A DNA stretch of 61,719 nt, taken from the NCBI RefSeq assembly GCF_016653255.1, contig NZ_NHSD01000299.1, positions 1-61,719 on the forward strand. The letters run 5' to 3'. Under the pieces are notes generated by a model that made no database searches, was not told where the DNA came from, and saw only the letters and a program-made list of their open reading frames with translations. The translations under genes and the position numbers were made by a program. This DNA is from Rhodobaculum claviforme. Lineage in GTDB: Bacteria > Pseudomonadota > Alphaproteobacteria > Rhodobacterales > Rhodobacteraceae. Below, piece after piece: positions 16,311 through 25,346 of the stretch (positions are counted from its first letter, which is position 1; each line of letters begins with the position of its first letter).

Positions 16311-16587
16311 GTGGTCTCCTGTTTGCGGTTCCGCTCCGCAAGGCCCGGCCGGGCCCGCGGTCGTTCCAAGAGGGTAGGGGGTCATGCGCCGCAGACAACC
16401 ACCCGCCGCCGCGACAAGGCCCGACCGGCGAGGTCTTGCCGCTGCGCCTGCCCGCCGCCCGGCGGGGTCTTGCCGAAAATGGCCCCGCGCCCGATCAGGC
16501 CTTGCGCAGGCCGGAACGGTCCGGGGGCGGGCGGGCTGCGACGATGGCGGCGTTGTCGACCGGCGGTGCACGCCCCATATTCACCCC

Positions 16588-17271
16588 ATGCTGTATGTCA
16601 CGCCAATCCTTCTGGCTCTTGCCTATGCGCTGGTGGTTCACGCCTTCGCCGCCTGGCGGACGGGGCGCGAGCTGGACGCGAACTCCACGGAGCTGGCGGA
16701 CCCCGCCCTTCGGCGGCTGACCGACCGGATGGCGCGTGCCGTCGGGATCGACCGCATCCGCGTTCACGTCTATGAGATCGCGCCGGTGAATGGCCTTGCG
16801 GCACCCGACGGGCGGATCTTCATCACGCGCGGGTTCCTCGAGCGGCACCGCGCCGGGGCCGTCACCGCCGAGGAGCTGGCCAGCGTCATCGCGCATGAGC
16901 TGGGCCATGTTGCGCTGGGCCATTCGCGGCGACGGATGATCGATTTTTCGGGGCAGAACGCAGCGCGGGTGGCGATCGCGACCGTGCTCAACCGATTCCT
17001 GCCGGTGGTGGGGCCGCTGGTGGCCAACGGCCTGATGACCCTGCTGGCCGCGCGGCTGTCGCGCGCCGATGAATACGAGGCCGACGCCTATGCCTCGGCG
17101 CTGCTGATCAAGGCGGGCATCGGCACCGCGCCGCAAAAGAGCCTGTTTCGCAAGCTCGAGGCGTTGACGGGCGGTGGCGGTGGCACCCCCGCCTGGCTGA
17201 TGTCGCACCCCCGCACCGAGGATCGCATCCGCGCGATCGAGGGCAACGAGACCCGCTGGTTGGGCCGCTAG
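16588..17271 (+). CDS. M48-family zinc metalloprotease
   Basis: A 227-residue protein with an N-terminal membrane anchor (residues 3-22). The zinc motif is HELGH at residues 103-107, with a later glutamate in RADEYEADAYAS as the third ligand. It belongs to the M48 group (HtpX/Oma1-like, short form), probably anchored in the inner membrane and degrading misfolded membrane or periplasmic proteins. No clear ribosome binding site precedes the ATG. The 277 bases upstream contain no gene that I can see. Its end overlaps the convergent PIN gene by 4 bases. Confidence 0.85.
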   Translation: MLYVTPILLALAYALVVHAFAAWRTGRELDANSTELADPALRRLTDRMARAVGIDRIRVHVYEIAPVNGLAAPDGRIFITRGFLERHRAGAVTAEELASVIAHELGHVALGHSRRRMIDFSGQNAARVAIATVLNRFLPVVGPLVANGLMTLLAARLSRADEYEADAYASALLIKAGIGTAPQKSLFRKLEALTGGGGGTPAWLMSHPRTEDRIRAIEGNETRWLGR

Positions 17272-17807
17272 GACGCGCCCAGCGCCTTGCCCAGCCGTGG
17301 CAGCCCCGCCCGCTTCAGCAGCGCGCGCACCGGGCGTGCGGTGCCCGCGATGGCTTCGGCACGGGTTACGGCCTGGGCCACGGCGTCCTCGACCGCGGCC
17401 GGATGGGCCAGCCACAGCCGCATCAGAAGCGTGTCCGGCGCCTCGGCCCGCAGCCCGAGGGCGGCCAGGCTCCGGGCAGGGAAATCGCGCAGGTTCAGGG
17501 TGATGATCGCCTCGGCCCCCCCCGCCAGCGCGGCGGCCAGCACATGCGCGTCGCCCGGATCGGGCAGCGAAAGGGTGGCTTCCACGCCGTCCTGTGGTTG
17601 CACCTCGGCGCCGGGAAAGGCCGCAGCGGCCCGCGCCACGGCCGGGCCCGCGTCATCGCCGCGCCGGGCCGCAGCATGTGCCCATTCGGCCAGGATTCGC
17701 GGCGACCACAACGGCACGAACACCCCCCGCTGCGCCACGCCCAGCAGCACCTCCCGCAGCACCGACGGATACAGCACGCAGGCGTCCAGCAGGAGTCGTT
17801 CAGCCAT
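17268..17807 (-). CDS. PIN-domain ribonuclease-like protein (RSP_2648 type)
   Basis: A 179-residue protein with the PIN-fold acidic residues: Asp in LLLDACVLYPSVLRE, Glu in ILAEWAH, and Asp in LPDPGDAHVLAAAL. It resembles the RSP_2648-type PIN proteins conserved in Rhodobacterales. No antitoxin gene is adjacent; it overlaps the upstream rRNA methyltransferase gene by 8 bases. An RNA-related housekeeping role alongside that methyltransferase is as plausible as a toxin role. Confidence 0.75.
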   Translation of the reverse strand: MAERLLLDACVLYPSVLREVLLGVAQRGVFVPLWSPRILAEWAHAAARRGDDAGPAVARAAAAFPGAEVQPQDGVEATLSLPDPGDAHVLAAALAGGAEAIITLNLRDFPARSLAALGLRAEAPDTLLMRLWLAHPAAVEDAVAQAVTRAEAIAGTARPVRALLKRAGLPRLGKALGAS

Positions 17808-18999
17808 CGAGCCGCATGAACAGCGCCTTGAGATAGCCGCTCTCGGCCAGTTGCGGCAGGGTGGGATGGTCGGGGCCGGCAAAGCCGGTGTGCAGGATCT
17901 GCGCACGCCGCCCGGCCCGGCCGACGCCGCGCCCGCTGGCGGTCCGGAAGCGCGCCAGATCCACCGCATGCGAGCACGAGCAGAGCACCAGATATCCCCC
18001 CGGCGCCACCAGCGGTGCCGCCAGCCGCGCCACCCGCTCGTAGGCGCGCAGGCCCGCATCCATCGCGCCGCGGTGCGGGGCAAAGGCCGGAGGGTCGCAC
18101 ACCACGAGATCGAATCGCGCCTCCGTGCTCGCCAGGTCCTCCATCACCGCAAAGGCATCGCCCTGCCGCGTCTCCAGCCGATCACCCAGCCCGGAGGCGG
18201 CGGCGCCCGCCTCGGCCAGCGCGAGCGCGGGCGCCGAGCCATCGACCGCCAGCGCGCCGTGCGCCCCCGCCGCCAGCGCCGCCAGCGCAAACCCCCCGAC
18301 ATGCGAAAACACATCCAGAACCCGCCCGCCGCCGGCCAGCCGCGCGGCAAAGGCATGGTTGTCGCGCTGGTCCAGAAACAGGCCGGTCTTCTGTCCGCCC
18401 AGCACATCGGCCATGTAGGTCGCGCCGTTCATGCGCACCGGGACCGGTTCGTCCACGGCGCCCCGCAGCACGACGGTTTCCTCTGCCAGCCCTTCCAGCC
18501 CCCGTGCGCGGCCCTGGCCGTTCTTGACCACGCGGTTGACCCCGGTGACGGCCACCAGCGCCGCCACCAGGGGCTCCAGATGCGCCTCGGCCCAGGCGGC
18601 GTTGGGCTGGATCACCGCCAGATCCCCGAACCGGTCGATGACCACCCCGGGCAGGGCGTCGGCCTCGGCATGGACAAGACGGTAGAACGGATCGGGATAC
18701 AGCCGGTCTCGCAGCGCCAGCGCCGTGCGCAGGCGGGCGGCGATCCAGTCGGCGTCGATCTGCGCCTCGGGATCGCGGTCCATCATCCGCGCCGCAATGC
18801 GCGAGGTCGGGTTGACCGTGACCAGACCCATGGGCCGACGCTCGGCGTCCTCCAGCACCGCCAGCGTTCCGGGCGCAAGCGCGCGGGTGCGGCGGTCGGT
18901 GACGATCTCGTCGCCATAGACCCAGGGAAAGCCATGGCGCAGCGCGCGGGCTTCGGCATTTGGGCGCAAGCGCACCGTGGGGCGGGGGGAGGTGTTCAT
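17800..18999 (-). CDS. Class I SAM-dependent rRNA methyltransferase (RlmI family)
   Basis: A 399-residue enzyme. An N-terminal PUA domain (residues 5-80) precedes a Rossmann-fold methyltransferase with SAM motif VLDVFSHVGGFALAALAAGA, and catalytic motifs DPPAFAP and CSCSHAV. This matches the RlmI family, which makes m5C1962 in E. coli 23S rRNA. The length is normal. It is the first gene of a two-gene unit with the PIN protein. Confidence 0.88.
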   Translation of the reverse strand: MNTSPRPTVRLRPNAEARALRHGFPWVYGDEIVTDRRTRALAPGTLAVLEDAERRPMGLVTVNPTSRIAARMMDRDPEAQIDADWIAARLRTALALRDRLYPDPFYRLVHAEADALPGVVIDRFGDLAVIQPNAAWAEAHLEPLVAALVAVTGVNRVVKNGQGRARGLEGLAEETVVLRGAVDEPVPVRMNGATYMADVLGGQKTGLFLDQRDNHAFAARLAGGGRVLDVFSHVGGFALAALAAGAHGALAVDGSAPALALAEAGAAASGLGDRLETRQGDAFAVMEDLASTEARFDLVVCDPPAFAPHRGAMDAGLRAYERVARLAAPLVAPGGYLVLCSCSHAVDLARFRTASGRGVGRAGRRAQILHTGFAGPDHPTLPQLAESGYLKALFMRLDG

Positions 19000-19057
19000 C
19001 CCTCCCCCTTACGCGGTCGGTCGCGGCACTGGAAGAGGGCGCGACCGGTCGTCGGTC

Positions 19058-19246
19058 TCAGGCGGTGCGGGACTGCCCGGCGCCGCGGAATGCTGCGGCG
19101 CGGCGTGCGACCATCTGGCCCAGCGCGCGCATCATGTCGCCGAACGCTTCGGCGCGCAGTTCGCGGGCACGGCGCTCGATGGCAACCATATCAAGGTTTT
19201 CGGGAAGTTCGAAGCTGATCTCGTCGGTGGCAGTGCGGCGGTCCAT
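19058..19246 (-). CDS. Small conserved Rhodobacterales protein (RSP_7527-like)
   Basis: A 62-residue, mostly helical, charged protein (IERRARELRAEAFGDMMRAL in the middle). It has a strong ribosome binding site (GAGGAGG seven bases upstream). The pattern is like small proteins of the RSP_7527 group found across Rhodobacteraceae. The function is unknown, and no membrane segment or metal site is seen. Confidence 0.65.
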   Translation of the reverse strand: MDRRTATDEISFELPENLDMVAIERRARELRAEAFGDMMRALGQMVARRAAAFRGAGQSRTA

Positions 19247-19386
19247 GTCACCCTCCTCGGGGTTTGCTTTGCATGTGCAGAAATCTAGGCGTCCGCCCCC
19301 TCGGACACCACCGCCAATCCGTCAGGCCCGCCATGCACCGGCTGCATGAAAAAGTCTTTCGCATGCATCCGCATGCCGGGTTTTCC

Positions 19387-20262
19387 TCAGGGAGGATCCT
19401 CGCGGTCCAGGACCGCACGGGCCACCCGGCGGGCCAGCCGCCCGCGCCCCCGCAGCGTCAGCTGCGACAGGAGCCGAAGCAGATGCCCCGCGTCGCGCCG
19501 CCGCGCGGCCCGGTGCGCCCGATGCACCAGCGGCGCCCGCAGCGCCCCGCGCGCGGCAAGGCGCAGCAGCTCCGCGACCAGACCGGTCTGCGCCATTGCC
19601 ACCTCGGGCCGCGCCCCGGCGCCATGACAGCGCAGCCGCAGCACATGCGGGCGGGTGAACAGCGCCGCGTGCATCGCGTCCTCGGCCACGCGGGGATCAT
19701 AGACGAGCAGCACGCTGGCCGCCCCCTCGACCATGTCCGGGGCGAAGCTGTAACGGTCGGTGAAGTCCAGCCGTCGCGCGTGGGGAAAGCGGCGGTCCCA
19801 TTCGGTGGCCGGGGCCTGCAGCGTCGCCTGTGGCCGGATCGCCACCACCGCACAGCCGGGGGCGGCCACGCAGAAGCTGGCGGCGGCATACCCCCCCATG
19901 CCGATGCCGAAGAACACCACGCGGTCGAACGTCTCGAAGAAGCCCTCGTCGATCAGCCGGTCGAAATGGGCGTGCACCGCAGGATCGCGCCACCACGTCG
20001 CCCCGTTGGCCACAACCGACAGGTGCGACCATCCCTGGTCCCGGACAAGGCCCGCAAGCGCCAGCGACGGGGGCGCGACCTGCGGCAGGGTGTCGAAGCT
20101 GACCAGCAGCACCGGTCCGGCCGGGCGCAGCAGCGCCGCATGGCGCATGCCCAGCGCGGTCAGCTCATCCGTGGCGCGGGTGCCCGAAGACAGCGCGGCC
20201 AGCCACGACTCCGCGGTCTGTCCCGCCCCGGGGACGCGTGTCTGAACCACAGGGTCCTGCAT
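19387..20262 (-). CDS. Uncharacterised alpha/beta-hydrolase-like protein
   Basis: A 291-residue protein conserved in Rhodobacteraceae, where homologues are sometimes labelled phosphoadenosine phosphosulfate reductase. I see no sequence support for that name, since the PAPS-reductase catalytic motifs are absent. The segment VVFFGIGMGGYAAASFC (about residues 113-129) looks like an alpha/beta-hydrolase nucleophile elbow with methionine where serine is expected. The C-terminal 60 residues are very arginine-rich. No clear ribosome binding site precedes the ATG. A structural or regulatory role rather than hydrolysis is possible. Confidence 0.6.
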   Translation of the reverse strand: MQDPVVQTRVPGAGQTAESWLAALSSGTRATDELTALGMRHAALLRPAGPVLLVSFDTLPQVAPPSLALAGLVRDQGWSHLSVVANGATWWRDPAVHAHFDRLIDEGFFETFDRVVFFGIGMGGYAAASFCVAAPGCAVVAIRPQATLQAPATEWDRRFPHARRLDFTDRYSFAPDMVEGAASVLLVYDPRVAEDAMHAALFTRPHVLRLRCHGAGARPEVAMAQTGLVAELLRLAARGALRAPLVHRAHRAARRRDAGHLLRLLSQLTLRGRGRLARRVARAVLDREDPP

Positions 20263-20365
20263 GGCGCCAGCCGCGGGCCCTTTGCTGTGCGCCCTCCACC
20301 CTGCACCGGCGGGCCACGCCCCGCAAGCGCGCCGGCCTGCGGGGTGGGGCGCGCGGTGCGTCTGA

Positions 20366-21586
20366 TCAGAAGAACGCCTGCAACCCCGTCTGTGCGCGGC
20401 CCAGGATCAGCGCGTGCACATCGTGGGTGCCCTCATAGGTGTTCACCGTCTCCAGGTTGATCATGTGGCGCATGACCTGGTATTCGCCGGCGATCCCGTT
20501 GCCGCCGTGCATGTCCCGGGCCATGCGCGCGATGTCCAGCGCCTTGCCGCAGTTGTTGCGCTTGATCAGGCTGATCATCTCGGGGGCTGCGCGCGCGTCA
20601 TCCATCAGCCGACCGACGCGCAGGCTCGCCTGCAGGCCGAGGGCGATCTCGGTCTGCATGTCCGCCAGCTTCTTCTGGAACAGCTGCGTCTGGGCCAGCG
20701 GGCGGCCGAACTGCACCCGATCCAGCCCGTACTGCCGCGCGGCAAGCCAGCAGTATTCCGCCGCGCCCATCACGCCCCAGCTGATGCCATAGCGCGCCCG
20801 GTTGAGGCACCCGAACGGGCCCTTCAGCCCCTCCACGCCGGGCAGCAGCGCATCCTCGCCGACCTCGACCCCCTCCATCACGATCTGGCCGGTGATCGAG
20901 GCGCGCAAGCTCAGCTTGCCGCCGATCTTGGGCGCGCTCAGCCCCTCCATGCCCTTGTCGAGCACGAAGCCCCGGATCTTGCCGCCATGGGCGTCGGACT
21001 TGGCCCAGACGACGAACACATCCGCGATCGGGCTGTTGGAGATCCAGGTCTTGGTGCCGGTCAGCCGATAGCCGGTGGCGGTCTTCTCGGCGCGGGTCTT
21101 CATGCCGCCGGGATCCGAGCCCGCATCGGGTTCCGTCAGGCCGAAGCACCCGATCAGCGTGCCCGCGGCCAGCCCCGGCAGATACTTCTGCCGCTGCGCC
21201 TCGGAGCCGTAGGCGTGGATGGGGTACATCACGAGGCTCGACTGCACGCTCATCATGGAGCGGTAGCCGCTGTCCACCCGCTCCACCTCGCGCGCGATCA
21301 GGCCATAGGCGACATATCCCGCCCCCAGACCGCCATAGCTTTCGGGGATGGTGACGCCCAGCAGGCCCATCTCCCCCATCTCGGCAAAGATCTCGGGCTC
21401 GGTGCGCTCCTCGGCATAGGCGGCGATGACGCGGGGTTGCAGCTTGTCCTGCGCATAGGCGCGCGCGGCGTCGCGCAGCATGCGCTCTTCCTCGGTCAGC
21501 TGGTCCTCGAGCAGGAAGGGATCCCCCCAGGCGAAATGGCCAAGCTCGGGGGCGTCCTTGGTCCGGATCGGTGTGGCGTCGTTCAT
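20366..21586 (-). CDS. gcdH: Glutaryl-CoA dehydrogenase
   Basis: A 406-residue acyl-CoA dehydrogenase. FAD-binding signatures are [18 protein letters not shown] and [16 protein letters not shown]. The catalytic glutamate is in TYEGTHDVH near the C-terminus, and an arginine-containing RSMMSVQSS loop is typical of glutaryl-CoA dehydrogenases. It oxidises and decarboxylates glutaryl-CoA to crotonyl-CoA in lysine/tryptophan degradation. Start set at the ATG at 21586. A perfect FNR-type box lies 73 bases upstream, though its spacing fits the opposite strand better. Confidence 0.88.
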   Translation of the reverse strand: MNDATPIRTKDAPELGHFAWGDPFLLEDQLTEEERMLRDAARAYAQDKLQPRVIAAYAEERTEPEIFAEMGEMGLLGVTIPESYGGLGAGYVAYGLIAREVERVDSGYRSMMSVQSSLVMYPIHAYGSEAQRQKYLPGLAAGTLIGCFGLTEPDAGSDPGGMKTRAEKTATGYRLTGTKTWISNSPIADVFVVWAKSDAHGGKIRGFVLDKGMEGLSAPKIGGKLSLRASITGQIVMEGVEVGEDALLPGVEGLKGPFGCLNRARYGISWGVMGAAEYCWLAARQYGLDRVQFGRPLAQTQLFQKKLADMQTEIALGLQASLRVGRLMDDARAAPEMISLIKRNNCGKALDIARMARDMHGGNGIAGEYQVMRHMINLETVNTYEGTHDVHALILGRAQTGLQAFF

Positions 21587-21658
21587 CTGCCCGCCTTTCT
21601 GGGTCTGTGTCTGACGGTGTTTTAGCGCACTGCGGACGCGCGGGCAACGCGGCGCATC

Positions 21659-21672
21659 TTGATCTGCATCAA
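21659..21672 (+). promoter_or_regulatory. FNR/FnrL box
   Basis: TTGATCTGCATCAA matches the FNR-family consensus TTGAT-N4-ATCAA exactly. An activator bound here (class II, centre at -41.5) would start plus-strand transcription near 21707, and an AT-rich stretch suited to a -10 element (AATTAAA, 21692-21698) is where it should be. On the minus strand the equivalent -10 position is GC-rich, so control of gcdH is less likely. Confidence 0.75.
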
Positions 21673-21706
21673 AGTGGCATCCCGCAATAGCAATTAAACG
21701 GGACTC

Positions 21707-21815
21707 AAGTTGACCGGTGGCCTGCCCATCGGCGCCCATGTCCTCCCTGTCCCCGGCGTCTGACGCTTGGGCACCTGGCACCGTCGACCCAGCGTCGCAC
21801 GGTGCCTTTTTCTTC
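21707..21815 (+). ncRNA. Candidate FnrL-dependent small RNA
   Basis: Between the FNR box and a strong plus-strand terminator is a ~110-base interval with no protein gene. Its predicted transcript contains a C/U-rich stretch (GTCCTCCCTGTCCCC, about 21740-21754) complementary to Shine-Dalgarno sequences, as in many trans-acting sRNAs, and ends in the terminator hairpin. The 5' end is inferred from FNR spacing and may be off by several bases. The rest of the 378-base gap (21816-21964) shows nothing recognisable. Confidence 0.55.
21777..21815 (+). terminator. Intrinsic terminator of the candidate sRNA
   Basis: GGCACCGT (21777-21784) pairs with ACGGTGCC (21799-21806), extended by CGAC/GTCG past a one-base bulge. 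TTTTTCTTCT follows (21807-21816). No plus-strand protein gene ends upstream, so it must serve an untranslated transcript. Confidence 0.8.
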
Positions 21816-21964
21816 TCCGCCGTCCTGTTGGCAGGGGTGTCCGCGGCCCGGGGGCGCCGGTGCCGGGGGGGCGTGGCCCCTGCGACCGGCGACTTGTTGC
21901 CGACGGGCGGCTGCGCCATAGTGCGCGCGGGCGCCTCGGGCGCGTCAGGGATAAGGGGATGCGG

Positions 21965-22963
21965 ATGCCTGCAAGCGTCTGGGTTGGGGCCCGTCGTCGG
22001 GTCGCCTCGGTCATCCTTGGCCTTGCTGTCATGGCGATGCCCGCCACCGCCGAAATCCCCGGTCAGGAGGCCTCCGCTTTCCAGGACGCCGTCGCCGCGT
22101 GGCTGGCCGAGGACGAGGGCACAGCCCTGACCGATCTGGCCGCGCTGGCGCAGGGGGGCAATGCGGCGGCACGGATTCTGCTGGCGCTGATCGACAAGAC
22201 CCCCGCCCTGCAGGGGCCATGGCTGTCGCACCAGTCGCGCGACGCGCGGCTGGAGCTGATGCGCGCCCCCGGCGGGATGTCGGGGCGCAGCTGGATGACC
22301 GCCGCCGCCGCGCAGGTTCCCGTGGCCGGGCTGTGGCTGCAACTGTGGCGGGTGGATGCGCCGATCGATCTGCCGCTGGCCTTTGCCCGGGCCGACGAGC
22401 CGCGCGCCGCGCGCGAGGCCCTTGTGGCGCTGGCGGTGCGCGAACGGCGCGGCTTTGCCGGGATCGCCGATGCGCCGGGCTATCCCGACAGTCTGCGATT
22501 CCTCGTCTGGCGCGAGTGGCTGGAGGACCCCGACACCGCCGCGCGCGTGCGCACCGAGCTTGCGCTGATCCCGCCGGGCGATCCGCAGCGCGCCCGCATC
22601 GGCACGCCTCCGGCGCCCGGGGCGCTGGCCGAGTGGCTGTTGTCGGCGCCCGAATCCGCCGCCATCGCTGCGCTGTGCACCACGCGCTGCCCGGCCGCGC
22701 CCGGCGACTGTGCGCTGGCCGCGCATGACGCGCTGGCCAGCCACCGCGCGCTGCTGGTGTTCGGCAGCCCCTCCGAGGCGCTGATTCCCTCCGATGTGTT
22801 CCACGCCAGCCCCAAGGGGCAGTCGTCGCTGCTGCGGCGGATCCTGCTGGCGGTCGATGCGCGCGGACGCCGCGCCCAGCTTGCACGGGCCGAGGCGCGC
22901 GACAGCTGCCTTGCGGACCTGTTGCAGTCCGAGGCCCAGCGCTACATCCCGCGGCGCGACTGA
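21965..22963 (+). CDS. Exported hypothetical protein
   Basis: A 332-residue protein with a signal peptide (about residues 1-29: RRR, hydrophobic stretch, ATA cleavage). It is followed by an alanine-rich helical protein whose beginning ([20 protein letters not shown], then [15 protein letters not shown]) recalls Sel1/TPR-type helical repeats. A cysteine cluster near residues 236-246 ([12 protein letters not shown]) may form disulfides. Two ATGs are six bases apart. AAGGGG is well spaced from the second (21965), which is used here. I do not recognise the family. Confidence 0.65.
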   Translation: MPASVWVGARRRVASVILGLAVMAMPATAEIPGQEASAFQDAVAAWLAEDEGTALTDLAALAQGGNAAARILLALIDKTPALQGPWLSHQSRDARLELMRAPGGMSGRSWMTAAAAQVPVAGLWLQLWRVDAPIDLPLAFARADEPRAAREALVALAVRERRGFAGIADAPGYPDSLRFLVWREWLEDPDTAARVRTELALIPPGDPQRARIGTPPAPGALAEWLLSAPESAAIAALCTTRCPAAPGDCALAAHDALASHRALLVFGSPSEALIPSDVFHASPKGQSSLLRRILLAVDARGRRAQLARAEARDSCLADLLQSEAQRYIPRRD

Positions 22964-23006
22964 GACCGCCGGGCCGTGGCGGCAACCGGGGCAGGGGGGC
23001 GCGCCG

Positions 23007-24176
23007 ATGCGCACACACTATGACGTCGCGGTGATCGGGGCGGGTCCGGCCGGTGCCGCGGCGGCGCGCCATGCCGCGGGGCTGGGCCTGCAGGTGGCGC
23101 TGGTGGACCGCGCGGTCTTTCCGCGCGACAAGCTGTGCGGCGGCGGTGTGACGGGCCGCGCGGCGACGGCGTTGCGCGATGTGTTCGGGCTGGGGATCAC
23201 GCCGGATCTGTTCCGCTCCACCGCGCGGGTGCGTTTCCAGGCCGGCACGCGCGTCCTGGGCCGGATCGAGGACGCGCCGCCCCTGCACATGACCATGCGC
23301 CGCGCCTTCGATGCCCGTCTTCAGCGCGCGGCCTGCGCGGCCGGGGCCGTCGCGGTGGAGCGTGCCCGGCTGTCCGGCATCGACACCGCCACGCGCAGGA
23401 TCACCCTGGAGGGGGGCGGGGGGCTGTCCTATGGCGTGTTGATCGGCGCCGATGGCGTCAACAGCGCGGTCGCGCGGCACCTGTTCGGCCGGGCCTTCGA
23501 TCCCGCCACCATCGCCTTTGCCCTGGAGGTGGAGGCCCCCACCCCCCCCGACGACTGGCTGGAGATCGACTTCGACGCCGCCCCCTGGGGCTATGGCTGG
23601 GCGTTTCCCAAGCATGACACCCTGACGCTGGGGGTGGGGGGGATCCACCGCGCCAATCCCGACCTGCGCGCCCGGCTGGAGGCGTATCTGGCCCGCCACG
23701 GGGTCGCCGCGTCCGGGCTGCGGTGCAAGGGGGCGTTCCTGCCGGCGGGCGATGTGCGCGCGGTGCCCGGGCGCGGGGCGGTGGTGCTGGCGGGCGATGC
23801 CGCCGGGCTGGTCGATCCGATGACCGGCGAGGGGATCGCCCATGCCATCACCTCGGGCCGGCTGGCGGCCGAGGCCGCGGCGGCCGCGCTGGCCGGCGGC
23901 CGTCCGGACAGCGCGCTGTCCCACTATGCCCGCGCGCTGGCGCCCCTCCAGGCCGAGATCCGGCTGGCCCGCCGCCTTCAGGCGCTGGTGTTCGGGCCGC
24001 TGACACATGGCCCGATGATGTCCCTCGTGGCCGCGCGCCCCGGCCTGCAACGCCGCGCCGTGCGCCTGCTGGCCGGCGAGGTCGACTATGCCGACCTGCG
24101 CCGCGGCTTTGCGCGCAAGCTGGCCCGCCACGGGCTGGCGGCGGTGTGGAGCCCGCTCGCGCGGCGGATGGGCTGA
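23007..24176 (+). CDS. Geranylgeranyl reductase-family FAD oxidoreductase
   Basis: A 389-residue flavoprotein. The dinucleotide-binding motif [18 protein letters not shown] (residues 8-25) is near the N-terminus. [11 protein letters not shown] follows, and the FAD-ribityl motif [21 protein letters not shown] is at about 260-280. These are features of the GG-reductase/ChlP-like family. It is not next to photosynthesis genes. It may reduce isoprenoid side chains of quinones or lipids; the substrate is unknown. It follows the exported protein gene by 43 bases. Confidence 0.82.
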   Translation: MRTHYDVAVIGAGPAGAAAARHAAGLGLQVALVDRAVFPRDKLCGGGVTGRAATALRDVFGLGITPDLFRSTARVRFQAGTRVLGRIEDAPPLHMTMRRAFDARLQRAACAAGAVAVERARLSGIDTATRRITLEGGGGLSYGVLIGADGVNSAVARHLFGRAFDPATIAFALEVEAPTPPDDWLEIDFDAAPWGYGWAFPKHDTLTLGVGGIHRANPDLRARLEAYLARHGVAASGLRCKGAFLPAGDVRAVPGRGAVVLAGDAAGLVDPMTGEGIAHAITSGRLAAEAAAAALAGGRPDSALSHYARALAPLQAEIRLARRLQALVFGPLTHGPMMSLVAARPGLQRRAVRLLAGEVDYADLRRGFARKLARHGLAAVWSPLARRMG

Positions 24177-24186
24177 AGCGCCGCCG

Positions 24187-25344
24187 TCAGTCCGTCACGT
24201 CGTGGCCATAGATCCAGTCGAAGCGGCGCAACGCCATCCCGGGCGCCACCGCCCCCCCCACGCGCAAGGCGGCATGCGCCATCGCCCGCGCCGGTCCCGA
24301 CAGGTGATAGAGCCGCGCATTGCGCCCGGCCGTGGCCACGATGGCCGCGCAGCGCGGCGCCCGCACGGCCTGCCATGCCGCCAGCGTCCCGCCGTCCAGC
24401 GCGGCGGCGAGGCTCCAGGCATCCTCCAGCGCCATGTTGGCCCCCTGGGCCATGAACGGCAGGGTCGGATGCGCTGCGTCGCCAATGATCGCACAGCCGG
24501 GTCCATGCCAGACCCGCGCCACCGGATGACGGAACAGCCCCCACACATGCACCGTGCGCACCGCCGACAACCAGCCCGGCACCGGACCGCCGATCCCGGC
24601 AAAGGCCGCGCGAAACGCCTCCGGATCGCCGCGGTGGTGCCAGCCCTCCTCGGCCCAGGCGTCGCGTTCCTCGAAGGCGGCAATGTTGCGCAGGCCGCCC
24701 CCGCGCAGGGGATAGCTGACGAGATGCCGCCCCGGCGCCATGAACAGCTGCGCCACCGGATCGGCGGCACCCGGGGCATCGGGGTCCTGCGCGATCAGGG
24801 CGCGCCAGGCCACCTGACGGGTGAAGAACGCGGCCTCGGCCGTGTTCAGCGCCCCGCGCACCACCGAGCGCAGCCCGTCCGCCCCCACCACGAAGTCCGC
24901 CCGCATCGCGGTGCCGTCGGCCATCTCCAGCCGGGGCGGGGTGCCGGGCACCACGCGCAGCATCTGCGCGCCGGTGACGATCTCCACGCCCGCATCGCGC
25001 GCGCCCGCCTCCAGCAGGCCGATCAGGTCGGCGCGGTGCAGGAAGTGATACGCCCCCCCCCGCGCGCCCAGATCGAGCCGCATCACCCGCGCGCCCGTGC
25101 GCCCCTCGCGCAGCTCCACCGCCGCGGCGGTGGAGCCACAGGCCGCCAGCGCCGCCTCCAACCCCAGCGCGCGCAGCACCACGCTGCCGTTCGGGCTGAT
25201 CTGAAGGCCCGCGCCGACCTCGGTGATGGCGGGGGCCTGTTCCAGCACCCGCACCCGGGCGCCACGCCGCGCCATCGCCAGCGCCGCCGCCAGACCCGCA
25301 ACGCCGCCGCCGACGACCGTGACCCGTTGCCCCGACAGTGCCAC
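24187..25344 (-). CDS. FAD-dependent aromatic monooxygenase-like protein
   Basis: A 385-residue class A flavin monooxygenase. GxGxxG motif VTVVGGGVAGLAAALAMARR, the conserved ADGLRSVVR, and GDAAHPTLPFMAQGANMALED are all present. It resembles salicylate/6-hydroxynicotinate hydroxylases. No aromatic-degradation gene is nearby, so the substrate is open. It begins two bases after the glutathione reductase stop and is probably cotranscribed with it. Confidence 0.82.
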   Translation of the reverse strand: MALSGQRVTVVGGGVAGLAAALAMARRGARVRVLEQAPAITEVGAGLQISPNGSVVLRALGLEAALAACGSTAAAVELREGRTGARVMRLDLGARGGAYHFLHRADLIGLLEAGARDAGVEIVTGAQMLRVVPGTPPRLEMADGTAMRADFVVGADGLRSVVRGALNTAEAAFFTRQVAWRALIAQDPDAPGAADPVAQLFMAPGRHLVSYPLRGGGLRNIAAFEERDAWAEEGWHHRGDPEAFRAAFAGIGGPVPGWLSAVRTVHVWGLFRHPVARVWHGPGCAIIGDAAHPTLPFMAQGANMALEDAWSLAAALDGGTLAAWQAVRAPRCAAIVATAGRNARLYHLSGPARAMAHAALRVGGAVAPGMALRRFDWIYGHDVTD

Positions 25345-25346
25345 CG

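Noticed and set aside
17268-17807. VapC-type toxin of a toxin-antitoxin pair
   Set aside because: No small antitoxin gene adjoins it; the neighbours are an rRNA methyltransferase and a convergent protease gene.
20366-23014. Possible 882-residue fusion ending in glutaryl-CoA dehydrogenase
   Set aside because: The upstream half is the antisense of the exported-protein gene; the dehydrogenase starts at its own ATG at 21586.
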